From RPQJ01 sp963754535 (lineage in GTDB: Bacteria > Pseudomonadota > Gammaproteobacteria > Steroidobacterales > Steroidobacteraceae), in the NCBI GenBank assembly GCA_963754535.1, contig CAVWGG010000024.1:186001-250000 (forward strand): DNA of 64,000 nt, in the 5' to 3' direction. The position numbers and the translations under genes are program-made. Below the pieces are notes generated by a model. That model searched no databases. It saw nothing but the letters and a program-made list of their open reading frames with translations, and was not told where the DNA came from. The number at the start of each line of letters is the position of its first letter. The first letter of the stretch is position 1. This document shows positions 36,002 to 45,435 of this stretch, piece after piece.

Positions 36002-37120
36002 ATGGCCAGGAAACGTCCGTCGCGGACCAGCGGCACCGTCGTGATGCTGGAACACCGCTCGAAGATCCTGGCGGACAACCCGCTCGGCGATTCCGCCGAG
36101 CGCACGCTCGGCGTGTGGCTGCCGCACGAATACGACAGCGGCGCCACGCACGGTCGCGGCCAGCGGTTCCCCGTGCTGTACGACCTCGTCGGCTTCACGG
36201 GCACCGGCATTGCGCACCTCAACTGGAAGCCGTTCAGCGAGAACGTGGCCGAGCGCGCGGCACGGCTCGTGCACGAGAAGCGGATGGGCCCCGCGATCAT
36301 CGTGTTTCCGGATTGCTTCACGTCGCTTGGCGGCAACCAGTACGTGAACTCGTCGGCCATCGGCAACTATGCCGATTTCCTGCTCGACGAAGTCATCCCG
36401 CTCGTCGACAAGGAGTTTCGCACGCTGGCCTCGCGCGATCACCGCGGCTGCTTCGGCAAGTCGTCTGGCGGCTACGGCGCGATGATCCACGGCATGAAGT
36501 ACGCGTCGCACTGGGGCGCCATCGCCAACCACTCGGGCGATGCCTATTTCGATTTCATCTACCGTGCCGACTGGCCCAACACGCTGAACGAGCTCGGCCG
36601 CTTCCGCCGCCCGCCGCGCAAGGAAGGTCGCTACGCGAACCGCGTCGGCTCGGCCGAGGATCGCATGATGGCGCAGGGCCTCGACGACGGCCGGGTGCGG
36701 CGGTTCCTCGACGCGATGTGGAAGAAGCACAAGCAGACGATGGGCGAAGGGCACGCCCTGATGAATGTGTGCATGGCGGCGACCTACGATCCGGACCCGG
36801 CGGCGCCCAACGGGTTCCGGCTGCCGTTTCACCTGGAAACCGGTGAACTGCTGCCGCAGCGCTGGCAGCGCTGGCTGCAGCATGACCCGGTCCGCCTCGT
36901 GACCCGGTACGCCGACAACCTGCGGCGACTGAAGGGAATCTACGTGGACTGCGGCTGGCGCGACCAGTACCAGATCCATTACGGCTCCAGGCAGTTGTCG
37001 CGGGCCCTTGAAAAGGCGCGCGTCGCGCACCACTACGAGGAATTCGACGACACCCACTCGGACATCGACTACCGCATGGACGTGAGCCTGCCCTTCCTTT
37101 ACCGCGCCCTGCGGCCCTGA
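36002..37120 (+). CDS. Esterase D/enterochelin-esterase-like alpha/beta hydrolase
   Basis: A 372-residue putative esterase (PF00756-like). The oxyanion strand is RFPVLYDLVGFTGTGIAHLN, the nucleophile is in GKSSGGYGAMIHGMKYASHW, and the catalytic His is likely in FDDTHSDIDYRM. The start at 36002 follows AGGAG by six bases; an in-frame ATG at 35903 would overlap the divergent S9 gene and is less likely. Substrate unknown; family members act on thioesters, siderophores or short acyl esters. Confidence 0.8.
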   Translation: MARKRPSRTSGTVVMLEHRSKILADNPLGDSAERTLGVWLPHEYDSGATHGRGQRFPVLYDLVGFTGTGIAHLNWKPFSENVAERAARLVHEKRMGPAIIVFPDCFTSLGGNQYVNSSAIGNYADFLLDEVIPLVDKEFRTLASRDHRGCFGKSSGGYGAMIHGMKYASHWGAIANHSGDAYFDFIYRADWPNTLNELGRFRRPPRKEGRYANRVGSAEDRMMAQGLDDGRVRRFLDAMWKKHKQTMGEGHALMNVCMAATYDPDPAAPNGFRLPFHLETGELLPQRWQRWLQHDPVRLVTRYADNLRRLKGIYVDCGWRDQYQIHYGSRQLSRALEKARVAHHYEEFDDTHSDIDYRMDVSLPFLYRALRP

Positions 37121-37138
37121 CCACGGCTCGCCCCGGCC

Positions 37139-38050
37139 GTGAGCAGCCCGCCGCCGTCGATGTTGCTACCGGAGCTGCCGGTCGAGGTCTATCGCTCGCA
37201 CTGGCGGCCGGCGTGCGAAGAGCGCGCGTTCATGTTGCACGCGGTCGGCATCGGTTCGCAGGTGGTGCCCAACGGCGAGCTCTGGAGTCTCGTCGTGCTC
37301 GCGCCCTCCGCGGCTGCGGCAATCAACCACCTGCGCGGTTACGAGCGCGAGAATCCACCGAAGCGGCGCGTGCTTGCGCGGCCGGAACAGATGCATCCAC
37401 GCGCCTGGATCGGGCCGGTCGTGTACGTGCTCGTCATGGTGCTGGTCGCCTGGCTCGCCGGTCACCGGACCTTCGCCACGAATTGGCTCGCCGCCGGCGT
37501 GCTCGACACGGCCGTCGTGCGTGGTGGTGAATTCTGGCGGACGGTGACGGCGCTGACGCTGCACTTCGACGTCGCGCACCTCCTCAGCAACCTGGGATTC
37601 GGCGCTTTCTTCGGCTGGCTTGCTGCGCAACTGCTCGGCCCGGGCGTCGCCTTCGGCGGCGCTGTCGCTGCTGCCACCCTCGCCAATGCACTGAATGCCT
37701 CGGTGCAACCGGCCAGCCACGTGTCTGCCGGCGCCTCGACCATGGTCTTCGCCCTGCTCGGCCTGCTCGCGGCCTACGCGTGGCGACGCCGGGCGGATTC
37801 CGGCGAACGCTGGGCGTACCGCTGGGCGCCGTTGATCGCGGGCGTGTTCCTGCTCGGCTTCACCGGCGTGGGCGGCGAGAACACCGACGTGCTCGCGCAC
37901 CTCACCGGCTTCATCACGGGCTCGGCTACCGGCTGGTGGCTCGGTCGCCTGCTGCAGATACCCCGGCCACGCACACAATGGTTGGCGGGGCTTGGCGCGC
38001 TGGCCGGCATTGCTGCCGCATGGTGGGCCGCCCTGACGCTGGGGGCCTGA
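37139..38050 (+). CDS. Rhomboid-like membrane protein with altered active-site motif
   Basis: A 303-residue rhomboid-superfamily protein with a soluble N-terminal region of about 80 residues and about seven membrane segments. TALTLHFDVAHLLSNLGFGA matches the TM2 HxxxxHxxxN-like motif with only a partial fit, and VLAHLTGFITGSATGW holds the expected His. The nucleophile segment reads HVSAGASTMVFALLG; Ser is in place but the following Gly is Thr (GAST instead of GxSG). It may be a weak or inactive protease, or a variant with its own specificity. Start is GTG. The N-terminal part before residue 80 has no recognised domain. Confidence 0.75.
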   Translation: MSSPPPSMLLPELPVEVYRSHWRPACEERAFMLHAVGIGSQVVPNGELWSLVVLAPSAAAAINHLRGYERENPPKRRVLARPEQMHPRAWIGPVVYVLVMVLVAWLAGHRTFATNWLAAGVLDTAVVRGGEFWRTVTALTLHFDVAHLLSNLGFGAFFGWLAAQLLGPGVAFGGAVAAATLANALNASVQPASHVSAGASTMVFALLGLLAAYAWRRRADSGERWAYRWAPLIAGVFLLGFTGVGGENTDVLAHLTGFITGSATGWWLGRLLQIPRPRTQWLAGLGALAGIAAAWWAALTLGA

Positions 38051-38103
38051 ATGCCGAGGTCAGGTATGCTCCGCGGCCCACCTGCGACCGTGGCAACCCG
38101 ACG

Positions 38104-40107
38104 ATGGCCGTGCAGCAACTGACCGCAGAACAGGTCCGCACCTGGACCCTCGAACAGAAAGACCGCTGGTGGTTCACCAACGTCTATCGCGGCGACACGG
38201 CACAGCTCACGCTGCGGTCGGCCAGCACCGGATTCCTGCTCGGCGGAGTCCTGAGCGCCACCAATCTGTACGTTGGCGCCAAGACGGGCTGGACGCTCGG
38301 TGTCGGCCTGACCTCGGTCATCCTCGCGTTTGCGCTCTACCGCGCGTTCGCGCAGTTCGGCGCGCGCGACATGACGATCCTCGAAAACAACTGCGTGCAG
38401 TCGATCGCGACGGCGGCCGGCTACATGACGATGCCGCTGACTTCGGGCCTGGCGGCCTATATGTGGGCGACCAACCAGGTCCTGCCGGTGTGGCAGATCC
38501 TGGTGTTCAACATCCTGCTGTCGTGCCTCGGCGTGCTGGTGGCGTTCCCGATGAAGCGCCGCTTCATCAACGACGAACAGCATCCCTTCCCTGAGGGACG
38601 AGCCTGCGGCGTCGTCCTGGATGCCCTGTATCACGGCGCCGAGGCCACACGGGGCATGCTCCGTGCCAAGGCACTGGCCGTCGCAGCAGCAATCGCCGGC
38701 TTCACGAGCTTCATCGCCGGCGAAAGCTACATGAAGCTGATCCAGGAGCGGTGGCTCGGCCTGGCCGCCTCCTGGCACCTGCCGGTCAAGCTCGATGGCT
38801 GGTACTACGCGCTGGTCGAGCGCGGCATCGCCCCGTTGCCGAAGCTGGCCGGCGTGGACATCCGCCAGCTTGCACTCACTCCCTCGCTCGATTTCGCGAT
38901 GATCGGTGCCGGCGGCCTGATGGGTATCCGCGTGGCGGCGAGCCTGCTGCTCGGCGCGCTGCTCAATTTTGTCGTCGTTGCGCCGATCATGATCTCGGCG
39001 GGGCAAATCCAGCCGCGCGCAGGTTCGATCGAAGCAGGCACGGCGATCTTCGGGCGTGCGCATATCCTCAATAACTGGTCACTCTGGTACGGCATCACGA
39101 TGATGGTGGTGGCGTCGCTCGTCGCGCTATTTGCGAAGCCGGAAATTTTCATCGAAGCATTCAGGAGCCTGCGGCGGAGCAAGGACACGGCCGCAAAGGA
39201 AGACGTGCTGCGCGACATCGAACTGCCGCTGGTCATCTCGTGGATCGGCGTGCCAGTGATCGGGGCGGTCGGCGTCTGGATGCTGCATGCCTGGTTCGGC
39301 GTGAACTGGGTGCTCGGCGCGCTCGCGCTGCCGATGATCCTCGTGCTCGCGCTGATCGCCGCGAGTAGCACGGCGCTGACCGGCATCACGCCGTCAGGGT
39401 CACTGTCCAAGATTCCGCAGTTCACCTTCGGTGCGCTCGACGCGAGGACACCCGCGCCGAACCTGATGACTGCCGTCATGTCGTCGGAAGTGGCCAGCAA
39501 CGCCTCGAACCTGCTGATGGACATCAAGCCGGGCTACATGCTCGGCGCCAAGCCGAGGCAGCAGGCGATCGGTCATGTCATCGGCATCGTCGCGGGAGCA
39601 CTCGCGGCCACGCCACTGTTCTTCGTGCTGTTCGGACTCGCCAGCTTTGACCCGGCCGCCGGCAAGTCCGTGGCCGAGACGATGGTCAGCGATAAATTCG
39701 CGTTTCCCGGCGCGGTGCAATGGAAGGGTGTGTCCGACCTGGTCGCAGCGGTCTTCGGCGGCCCCGAGGCCAGCGGCCTGCTCACTACATCGATCGTCTG
39801 GTCCATCGCGATCGCCGGCTTCGCGGCGCTCGTGATGGAGGTGCTGCGCATACGAACGAACAACCGGTTTCCGCTCTCCCCGCTCGCGATCGGCCTCGGC
39901 GTCGTGCTGCCGCCCGATTCGTCGTTCATGATGTTCTGCGGCGCGGCGCTGTTCTGGTACGCGGCCCGCAAGCTCAAATCCAGCCCGGGCACCCGCGCGC
40001 ACGAGATCTGGGTCGAATCGCAGGAACCGATCTGCGCGGGCCTGATCGCCGGCGCCGCACTCGTCGGCATCGGCGACATCCTGGTCAAGGTGTTCGTGCT
40101 GTCCTGA
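38104..40107 (+). CDS. OPT-family oligopeptide transporter
   Basis: A 667-residue polytopic protein with about 14-16 membrane segments. Family hallmarks include LLGGVLSATNLYVGAKTGWT near the N-terminus, ILENNCVQSIATAAGYM, and ITPSGSLSKIPQFTFGALDA and DIKPGYMLGAKPRQQ further on. OPT proteins are proton-coupled importers of small peptides or metal chelates. The start at 38104 lies 53 bases after the rhomboid-like gene. Context of several peptidases upstream fits peptide uptake. Confidence 0.92.
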   Translation: MAVQQLTAEQVRTWTLEQKDRWWFTNVYRGDTAQLTLRSASTGFLLGGVLSATNLYVGAKTGWTLGVGLTSVILAFALYRAFAQFGARDMTILENNCVQSIATAAGYMTMPLTSGLAAYMWATNQVLPVWQILVFNILLSCLGVLVAFPMKRRFINDEQHPFPEGRACGVVLDALYHGAEATRGMLRAKALAVAAAIAGFTSFIAGESYMKLIQERWLGLAASWHLPVKLDGWYYALVERGIAPLPKLAGVDIRQLALTPSLDFAMIGAGGLMGIRVAASLLLGALLNFVVVAPIMISAGQIQPRAGSIEAGTAIFGRAHILNNWSLWYGITMMVVASLVALFAKPEIFIEAFRSLRRSKDTAAKEDVLRDIELPLVISWIGVPVIGAVGVWMLHAWFGVNWVLGALALPMILVLALIAASSTALTGITPSGSLSKIPQFTFGALDARTPAPNLMTAVMSSEVASNASNLLMDIKPGYMLGAKPRQQAIGHVIGIVAGALAATPLFFVLFGLASFDPAAGKSVAETMVSDKFAFPGAVQWKGVSDLVAAVFGGPEASGLLTTSIVWSIAIAGFAALVMEVLRIRTNNRFPLSPLAIGLGVVLPPDSSFMMFCGAALFWYAARKLKSSPGTRAHEIWVESQEPICAGLIAGAALVGIGDILVKVFVLS

Positions 40108-40223
40108 GCGCGATCCGGTCTCGGCATTCCAGGTACGCAGCGAGAACAGCCGCCGGCGCGTGGCATTGATCCAGGCCTCGCGCTCCTGCGAATGGTCCGT
40201 CACTCCCCCGAGGACTCCCTGAC

Positions 40224-40997
40224 ATGTTCGAATCGTTCGCAGCCGGAGGCAACGTCTTGATCCAGGGTGCCAGCCGCGGCATCGGCCTCGAATTCGTGCG
40301 GCAGTGCCTGGCCGAATCCCGGGTCGGCCACGTCCTTGCCACCTGCCGATCGCCGGCCAATGCCGCCGACCTGGCGGGGTTGGCAGCCAGCGCCGCAGGC
40401 CGCGTCACCGTCCTTCCCCTCGATGTGACGGACGAGGCATCGATTGCCGCGGCCGCCGCGGCGACCGCACATACGGTCTCCCGTCTGCACCTCGTCGTCA
40501 ACTGCACTGGGGTCCTGCACGACGCCACGCGCGGCATGCGGCCGGAGAAGCGGTTGGCCGACGTGCGCCCGGAGTCGCTGGCCCGCGCGTTCGCAGTCAA
40601 CGCGATCGGCCCGCTGCTGCTGGCGCGGAATTTCGAGCACACGCTCGCGCATGCGGACCGGGCAGTATTTGCGAGCCTGTCGGCACGCGTGGGCAGTATC
40701 GAGGACAACCGTCTGGGGGGTTGGTACGCGTATCGCGCGTCCAAGGCCGCCCAGAACATGTGCACGCGCACGCTCGCGGTCGAGTGGGCGCGCAGTCGCC
40801 GCAACGTCATTTGCGTGGCATTGCATCCCGGCACGACGGACACCGACCTGTCGCGCCCCTTCCAGGGCAACGTGCCCGAGGGCAAGCTGTTCGGCGTGGA
40901 ACGCGCCGTCTCGCAACTGCTGGAAGTGATCGATCGCCTGCAACCTGCCGACACGGGGCAGTTCTTTGCGTGGGACGGCGAACGCATCCCGTGGTGA
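40224..40997 (+). CDS. SDR-family oxidoreductase (C-factor/CsgA-like)
   Basis: A 257-residue short-chain dehydrogenase. The cofactor motif is LIQGASRGIGLEFVRQCLAE, then NCTGVLHDATRG, Ser in FASLSARVGSIED, and YAYRASKAAQNM with catalytic Tyr/Lys. The closest style is the C-factor/sniffer-like group. GAGGA lies before the ATG. Its stop overlaps the next gene as GTGA, joining it to truC in one message. Confidence 0.88.
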   Translation: MFESFAAGGNVLIQGASRGIGLEFVRQCLAESRVGHVLATCRSPANAADLAGLAASAAGRVTVLPLDVTDEASIAAAAAATAHTVSRLHLVVNCTGVLHDATRGMRPEKRLADVRPESLARAFAVNAIGPLLLARNFEHTLAHADRAVFASLSARVGSIEDNRLGGWYAYRASKAAQNMCTRTLAVEWARSRRNVICVALHPGTTDTDLSRPFQGNVPEGKLFGVERAVSQLLEVIDRLQPADTGQFFAWDGERIPW

Positions 40998-41764
40998 ACC
41001 AGGCCGCATCGACTGCCGCGGCTGAAACACTGCCGGTCCTGTACCGGGACGAACGGCTGGTCGTGGTCGACAAGCCATCGGGACTGCTGGTGCACCGCTC
41101 GCCGATCGACCGGCACGAAACCCGGTTTGCGCTGCAGATCCTGCGCGACCAGCTCGGTCAGCGTGTGTACACGATCCATCGCCTCGACAAGGGCACGTCC
41201 GGCGTCCTGGCGTTCGCGCTGGATCCGGACACGGCCCGGGAATACGGCGCGATCTTTGCGCAGCGCAGCGTCGTCAAGACCTACGTCGCGCTGGTGCGCG
41301 GCTGGCCAGTGGCAGCAGGCACCATCGATCGACCGCTCGCCGCGGTCGAAGACGAGCGCAGCGGACCGCAGTCCGCCGAACCCCGGGAATCGCAAACGGC
41401 ATTCCGGCGCATCGCGACGTTCGAGTTGCCGGTGTGCGTGGACCGCTATCCCACATCGCGCTATGCGCTGGTCGAACTGACCCCGCACACCGGGCGCCGG
41501 CACCAGTTGCGGCGCCACCTCGCCAGCGAGTCGCATCCGATCGTCGGCGACTCCACCTATGGCAAGGGGAAGCACAACCGGCTGTTTCGCGAGATGTTCG
41601 GCAGCCAGCGCCTGCTGCTCGCGTGCACGCGGCTCGAATTCACGCCGCCCGCCAGCAAAACGGCACTTCGAATCGAAGCGCCGCTGGCGGCCGAGTTCGA
41701 CGCGCTGCTCGCCCGGCTGGGCGCGCAGTACGCCGCCGATCCGCTCAGCTCGTCTTTGCCTTGA
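40994..41764 (+). CDS. truC: tRNA pseudouridine synthase TruC-like (RluA family)
   Basis: A 256-residue RluA-family pseudouridine synthase. LYRDERLVVVDKPSGLLVHR opens the domain; the catalytic Asp is in YTIHRLDKGTSGVLAFAL; RYALVELTPHTGRRHQLRRH is the conserved C-terminal motif. No S4 RNA-binding domain is fused, and the length fits TruC, which modifies U65 of tRNA. Start is GTG overlapping the SDR stop. The last 20 bases overlap the convergent TPR gene. Confidence 0.92.
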   Translation: MNQAASTAAAETLPVLYRDERLVVVDKPSGLLVHRSPIDRHETRFALQILRDQLGQRVYTIHRLDKGTSGVLAFALDPDTAREYGAIFAQRSVVKTYVALVRGWPVAAGTIDRPLAAVEDERSGPQSAEPRESQTAFRRIATFELPVCVDRYPTSRYALVELTPHTGRRHQLRRHLASESHPIVGDSTYGKGKHNRLFREMFGSQRLLLACTRLEFTPPASKTALRIEAPLAAEFDALLARLGAQYAADPLSSSLP

Positions 41765-42407
41765 CCTTCGCCGTCAGCGCGGCGATCTCGCCGCGACGGC
41801 CCTTGTCCGCCGCCTCGCGTCCCGGCCGCGGCGCGGCCTTGGCTGCCTTGTCGAGGTACTGCAGCGATTCAGGATAGCGGCCCTGCTCGAACAGGTACTC
41901 CGCATAGAAGTAATTCGCGTCGATGCCGTTCGGATTGAGCTTGAGCGCCTTCTGCAGCAACTTCTCGGCCTTCTCGTCGTCACCGAAGCCGACCGGAAAC
42001 CCGGGTACCTTGTAGTACAGCGCACCGAGGCTCGTGTAGGCCGAACCGTCGAGCGCAGTCGGATCGAGCTTGAGCGCGGCTTCGAGGTTGCCCCGCGCTT
42101 CCTTGCACAGCGACAGCGCACCGAGCCCGCCCTTCGCACCGGCGTAGCTGCTCTCGATGATGCCTTCCCAGATCAGCGCCTCGGGACGCGCGGGGTTCTG
42201 GTGCGTGAAATTCTCGGCGCGCTTCTCCAATGCGTCGAAGGCCTTGGTGCGCTCGTCGCTCGCGGGCGTCTCGTAGTTCACCTTGGCCCAGGCCTGCTGG
42301 ATCGACAGCAGCTCCGTGTCGAAGGCAGGATTGGCCGGCGCCGCGGCGAACAGCGGACCGGCGAGCAGGCTCGCACAGGCGAATGCGACGTAACGTACGT
42401 TCTTCAT
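41745..42407 (-). CDS. Exported TPR/Sel1-like repeat protein (TatT-like)
   Basis: A 220-residue precursor with a signal peptide (1-22, AAAPA). Three or four TPR-type helical pairs occupy the rest: ARGNLEAALKLDPTALDGSA, AEKLLQKALKLNPNGIDANY and YFYAEYLFEQGRYPESLQYL. The shape recalls TRAP-associated TatT proteins. RBS GAGGAGAAACC directly precedes the ATG. It starts nine bases after the SDR of the hemolysin/ligase/diiron operon, so it is probably its fifth gene and may act as a periplasmic binding or scaffolding partner. Confidence 0.7.
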   Translation of the reverse strand: MKNVRYVAFACASLLAGPLFAAAPANPAFDTELLSIQQAWAKVNYETPASDERTKAFDALEKRAENFTHQNPARPEALIWEGIIESSYAGAKGGLGALSLCKEARGNLEAALKLDPTALDGSAYTSLGALYYKVPGFPVGFGDDEKAEKLLQKALKLNPNGIDANYFYAEYLFEQGRYPESLQYLDKAAKAAPRPGREAADKGRRGEIAALTAKVKAKTS

Positions 42408-42416
42408 GGTTTCTCC

Positions 42417-43244
42417 TCAGGACTGCGTGGCACGCTCAGCGAGTGCGGCTGCAGCGTGTCGGCGGATGACAGGAAGCTGCTTGCGGAGCGAGCCATCGAC
42501 GACTCCCGGCAGCAGCGCGTTGATGCGGACGAACAGCTTTTCGGGCCAGCCGAAGACGGCGCTGGTCTTGCCGGCCTCGAGCATGGAACAGGCGGCGGCC
42601 GCCACTTGTGCGGGCGGATCCATTGCAACCTTCAATTCGGCATTCATGCGGTCGACGGCCGAGGCATTCATGCCGGTCTTCGTCGCGCGCGGCGCGAAAT
42701 AGTGCACACCGATCGTCGAATCGGCCAGCTCGCGCCGCAATGCTTCGGTAAAGCCGCGCAGTGCAAACTTGGTGGCGGAGTAAGCAGTGAACCCGGGATA
42801 GCCCAGGCTGCCGAACACGGAACCGATGTTGAGGATCGCTCCCGCCGCTTGTGCGCGCAGTTGCGGCAGCAGCGCCCGCGTAAGCTGGATGGGAGCGATG
42901 GCGTTGATCGCGAACAGCCGCTCGATCGCTGCGTCGTCCAGCTCGTCGAGCATGCCGAATTCGCCGAGACCCGCGTTGTTGACGAGCACGTTGATGCCAC
43001 TGCCACCCCAACGGCTCGCGGCCTCGACCGCGAGTGCGCGCCCCGCGCCGGTCGCGAGATCAGCCGCACACCAGTCGACGCGCGGGGAGCGGCCGCCGAG
43101 TTCCTGCGCCGCGCTGGCAAGCGTCTGCGCATCCCGGCCCACGAGCATCACGCTCGCGCCGCGGCCATGCAGTTCCTGCGCCAGTGCACGGCCGATGCCG
43201 CCGCTGGCGCCAGTGATCAGTGCGCGCATGTCCGTGGCCTTCAT
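42417..43244 (-). CDS. SDR-family oxidoreductase of the T_hemolysin/ligase/diiron operon
   Basis: A 275-residue short-chain dehydrogenase. LITGASGGIGRALAQELHGR is the cofactor site, LVNNAGLGEFGML the NNAG motif, and FTAYSATKFALRGFTEALRR the YxxxK catalytic pair; the Ser precedes in LNIGSVFGSLGYPG. The last 60 residues resemble lipid or polyketide SDRs with a membrane-leaning C-terminus. The ATG overlaps the diiron gene stop as ATGA. In this operon it would reduce or oxidise the product of the preceding step; the substrate is unknown. Confidence 0.88.
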   Translation of the reverse strand: MKATDMRALITGASGGIGRALAQELHGRGASVMLVGRDAQTLASAAQELGGRSPRVDWCAADLATGAGRALAVEAASRWGGSGINVLVNNAGLGEFGMLDELDDAAIERLFAINAIAPIQLTRALLPQLRAQAAGAILNIGSVFGSLGYPGFTAYSATKFALRGFTEALRRELADSTIGVHYFAPRATKTGMNASAVDRMNAELKVAMDPPAQVAAAACSMLEAGKTSAVFGWPEKLFVRINALLPGVVDGSLRKQLPVIRRHAAAALAERATQS

Positions 43245-43933
43245 GCGCTCAACCTCGCGGGCGCGACGCCGCTCCTGGCAGCGGCACCGGCCTCGAGGCC
43301 CCGGAACATGTTGCCGTAGAGCCAGAACACGCCCTTCGCGCAACCTATTACGGCTTCGCGATCGTCCGCGGCCGTCAGACGGCCGAGAATGCTCTCAAGA
43401 TCCCCGACGTGCTGCTGGTCCAGCTCCCCGTGACTGCGCAGGTAGCTGAACGCCTTCGTCGGCAACTGCAGCGTCGACTTGATCCGGTCGGCTGCGTTGA
43501 GCGCCAACGCGACGCTGGTTCCCTCGAGCACGAACACCATGCCGAAGAAGCCGAGCGGATTGCGACGCTGTACCGTGTCATAGGCGTACGCGACCATGCA
43601 CTCCGTCGCGACCGCAGGCCGCGATGCAGCCGCAGCCGCACGATCGCCGCCCGCGTGCTCGATGTCATTGAGGATCCACTGCTCGTGACCGCGCTCCTCG
43701 TCGAGGTAGTGCAGGATCGACTCCTGCAGCCATTCGTGACCTGCAGGAATGCGGGCGCCAACGGCCATCATCAGCGGCACCGTGTGACGCACGTGGTGGT
43801 AGGCCTGCGTCAGGAACTCGACGTACAGCTCGCGGGTGATGTCGCCGGCGAGCGCGCGCTGGATGGCGGGGGCCGCCAGCAGGTAGTTACGGTCGGCGAC
43901 GGTGTCGCGCTGCAGTTGTTCGTAAAGGTGCAT
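43241..43933 (-). CDS. Heme-oxygenase-like diiron protein (iron-containing redox enzyme family)
   Basis: A 230-residue all-helical protein of the TenA/heme-oxygenase fold. Likely metal ligands occur in YLDEERGHEQWILNDIEH and SHGELDQQHVGDLESILG, with a further acidic position in VFVLEGTSVALALNAAD; this is the EExxH/DxxH-type spacing of HDO enzymes such as UndA, BesC and CADD. Those enzymes use O2 to cleave or desaturate fatty acids or amino acids. The preceding gene encodes an acyl-activating ligase, so an acyl or amino acid substrate is plausible. The start MHLYEQLQRD is 19 bases after the ligase stop. Confidence 0.8.
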   Translation of the reverse strand: MHLYEQLQRDTVADRNYLLAAPAIQRALAGDITRELYVEFLTQAYHHVRHTVPLMMAVGARIPAGHEWLQESILHYLDEERGHEQWILNDIEHAGGDRAAAAASRPAVATECMVAYAYDTVQRRNPLGFFGMVFVLEGTSVALALNAADRIKSTLQLPTKAFSYLRSHGELDQQHVGDLESILGRLTAADDREAVIGCAKGVFWLYGNMFRGLEAGAAARSGVAPARLSA

Positions 43934-43952
43934 CGATGGGTTCCGGAAAAGG

Positions 43953-45435
43953 TCAGGACGCGAGTTCTGCGCGATACAGGTCGTCGAGCAGCGCACCGAG
44001 ACGTGAATGGATTTCCTGGCGGCGCAGGCGGCCGTTGGCCGTCAGCGTGCCGTCGGCAAAAGTGAAAGGACCGGGGGCGCGCGCCCAGTGGCGCACCTGC
44101 GCGTAATTAGGGAGCGCTGCGTTTGCCGCGTCGATGGCTGCTTCGACGGCCGCGTCCGTTGCTTCGATTGCGGTCGCTCCGACGAGCGCGACGGCGTAGG
44201 GGCGTGACTCGCCATAGACCAGCACCGGCCGGCCGGCGAGGCGCTGCGATATCTCGCACTCGACCCATTCCGGCGACACGTTGCGGCCAAAGCTGGTGAT
44301 GAACCGGTTGCCGCTGCGACCGTGCAGCTGGAGGTAACCGTCGGCATCGAACGCGCCGAGGTCGCCGGTCGCGATTTCATCGAGTGCCGCGCGCGGCGCA
44401 TGGCCCAAGTACCCGAGCATCGTGTTGCCGGCAACATGCACCTGTCCGGCGGCGTCGACTCGCACGCGCACGTGCGGCAACGGCCGGCCCACGGTGCCGG
44501 CGCGACGAGCTGCCGGCGTGTTCAGGCACACGACCGACGCGCACTCGCTGAGACCGTAGCCTTCATAAACAGGGATGCCGACCGCGTCGGCCCGCGCGAG
44601 CAACTCGCGCGAGACCTTCGCGCCACCCACGGCGACGAATTGCAGCGAGGCCGGCGGTCGCCAGCCACGCTCCGCCGCGACGACCAGCACCTGCAGCAAC
44701 TCGGGCACGAGGATCAGGCTGTTGGGCTGCTCACGCGACAGTGTCCCGAGCAGCCGGGCCGCATCGAGGCCGCCGTAGCTCATGCCCGTGACCGAACTCG
44801 GCGGCACGACGCACGTCGCGCCGCACAGCAGGGGCGCATACAGGCCAGCGACGTTCTCGAGCAGCGTTGCCAGCGGCAGGATGCAGAGGTGGCGATCGAT
44901 CGCAAGTTCGCGCGTGGCGCCAGCCACGGATTCCGCGATGGCCTCGAGTGCAGGACCCGCCAGGCACACGCCCTTCGGGTTCGACGTGCTGCCCGACGTG
45001 TAGGTGATCTTGCGCGTGCCAGCGGGCGCGACCGGCCGGTTGGCGAAATCGAGCTGCCGACGGAACCGGTGCAGGCCGGACACGGGCGAGCTGCCGTCCG
45101 GCCGCCAACCCTGTAACAGGGCATGCGCCCGGGTCACGTCGTCTGTCAGGACCGCATCGACGCCCGCATCGTCGAGCGCATGCGTGATCTGTGCGGGCGT
45201 GAATGAACCCGGCAGCGGCACCGAGAGCATTTCGCCGACATGCAGCGCGATGTCGGCGAGTGCCCAGGAGACGCCATTGTCCGCCAGCACGGCGTGCCGT
45301 TCAGCGCCGCCCTCGTCGCAGCCACTCGATTTCGAGCTGGATCAACGCAGGCAGGACGCCATAGGTAATCGTGCGTCGCCCGTCGACGAGGGCAACTGCG
45401 CGTGGCGGCGCAGAGCGCAGCGCATCCAGCAGCAT
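43953..45435 (-). pseudogene. AMP-dependent acyl/long-chain fatty acid ligase, frameshifted
   Basis: Two adjacent frames make one ANL-superfamily ligase. The first (from ATG at 45435) reads MLLDALRSAPPRAVALVDGR to EIEWLRRG; the second continues AERHAVLADNGVSWALADIA. The frames join if one G is removed from the GGG run at 45310-45312 (CCC on the plus strand). The main part has ITYTSGSTSNPKGV (phosphate loop), YEGYGLSECASVV, TGDLGAFDADGYLQLHGR and RNVSPEWVE. The A10 site reads TANGRLRRQEI, so the usual catalytic Lys is Arg. Its ATG overlaps the T_hemolysin stop as TGATG. Either it is a recent pseudogene, a programmed frameshift, or a sequencing error; the rest of the frame is intact. Confidence 0.8.

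Noticed and set aside
35903..37120. Longer esterase start at 35903
   Set aside because: Overlaps the divergent S9 start codon and has no RBS, whereas AGGAG precedes 36002.
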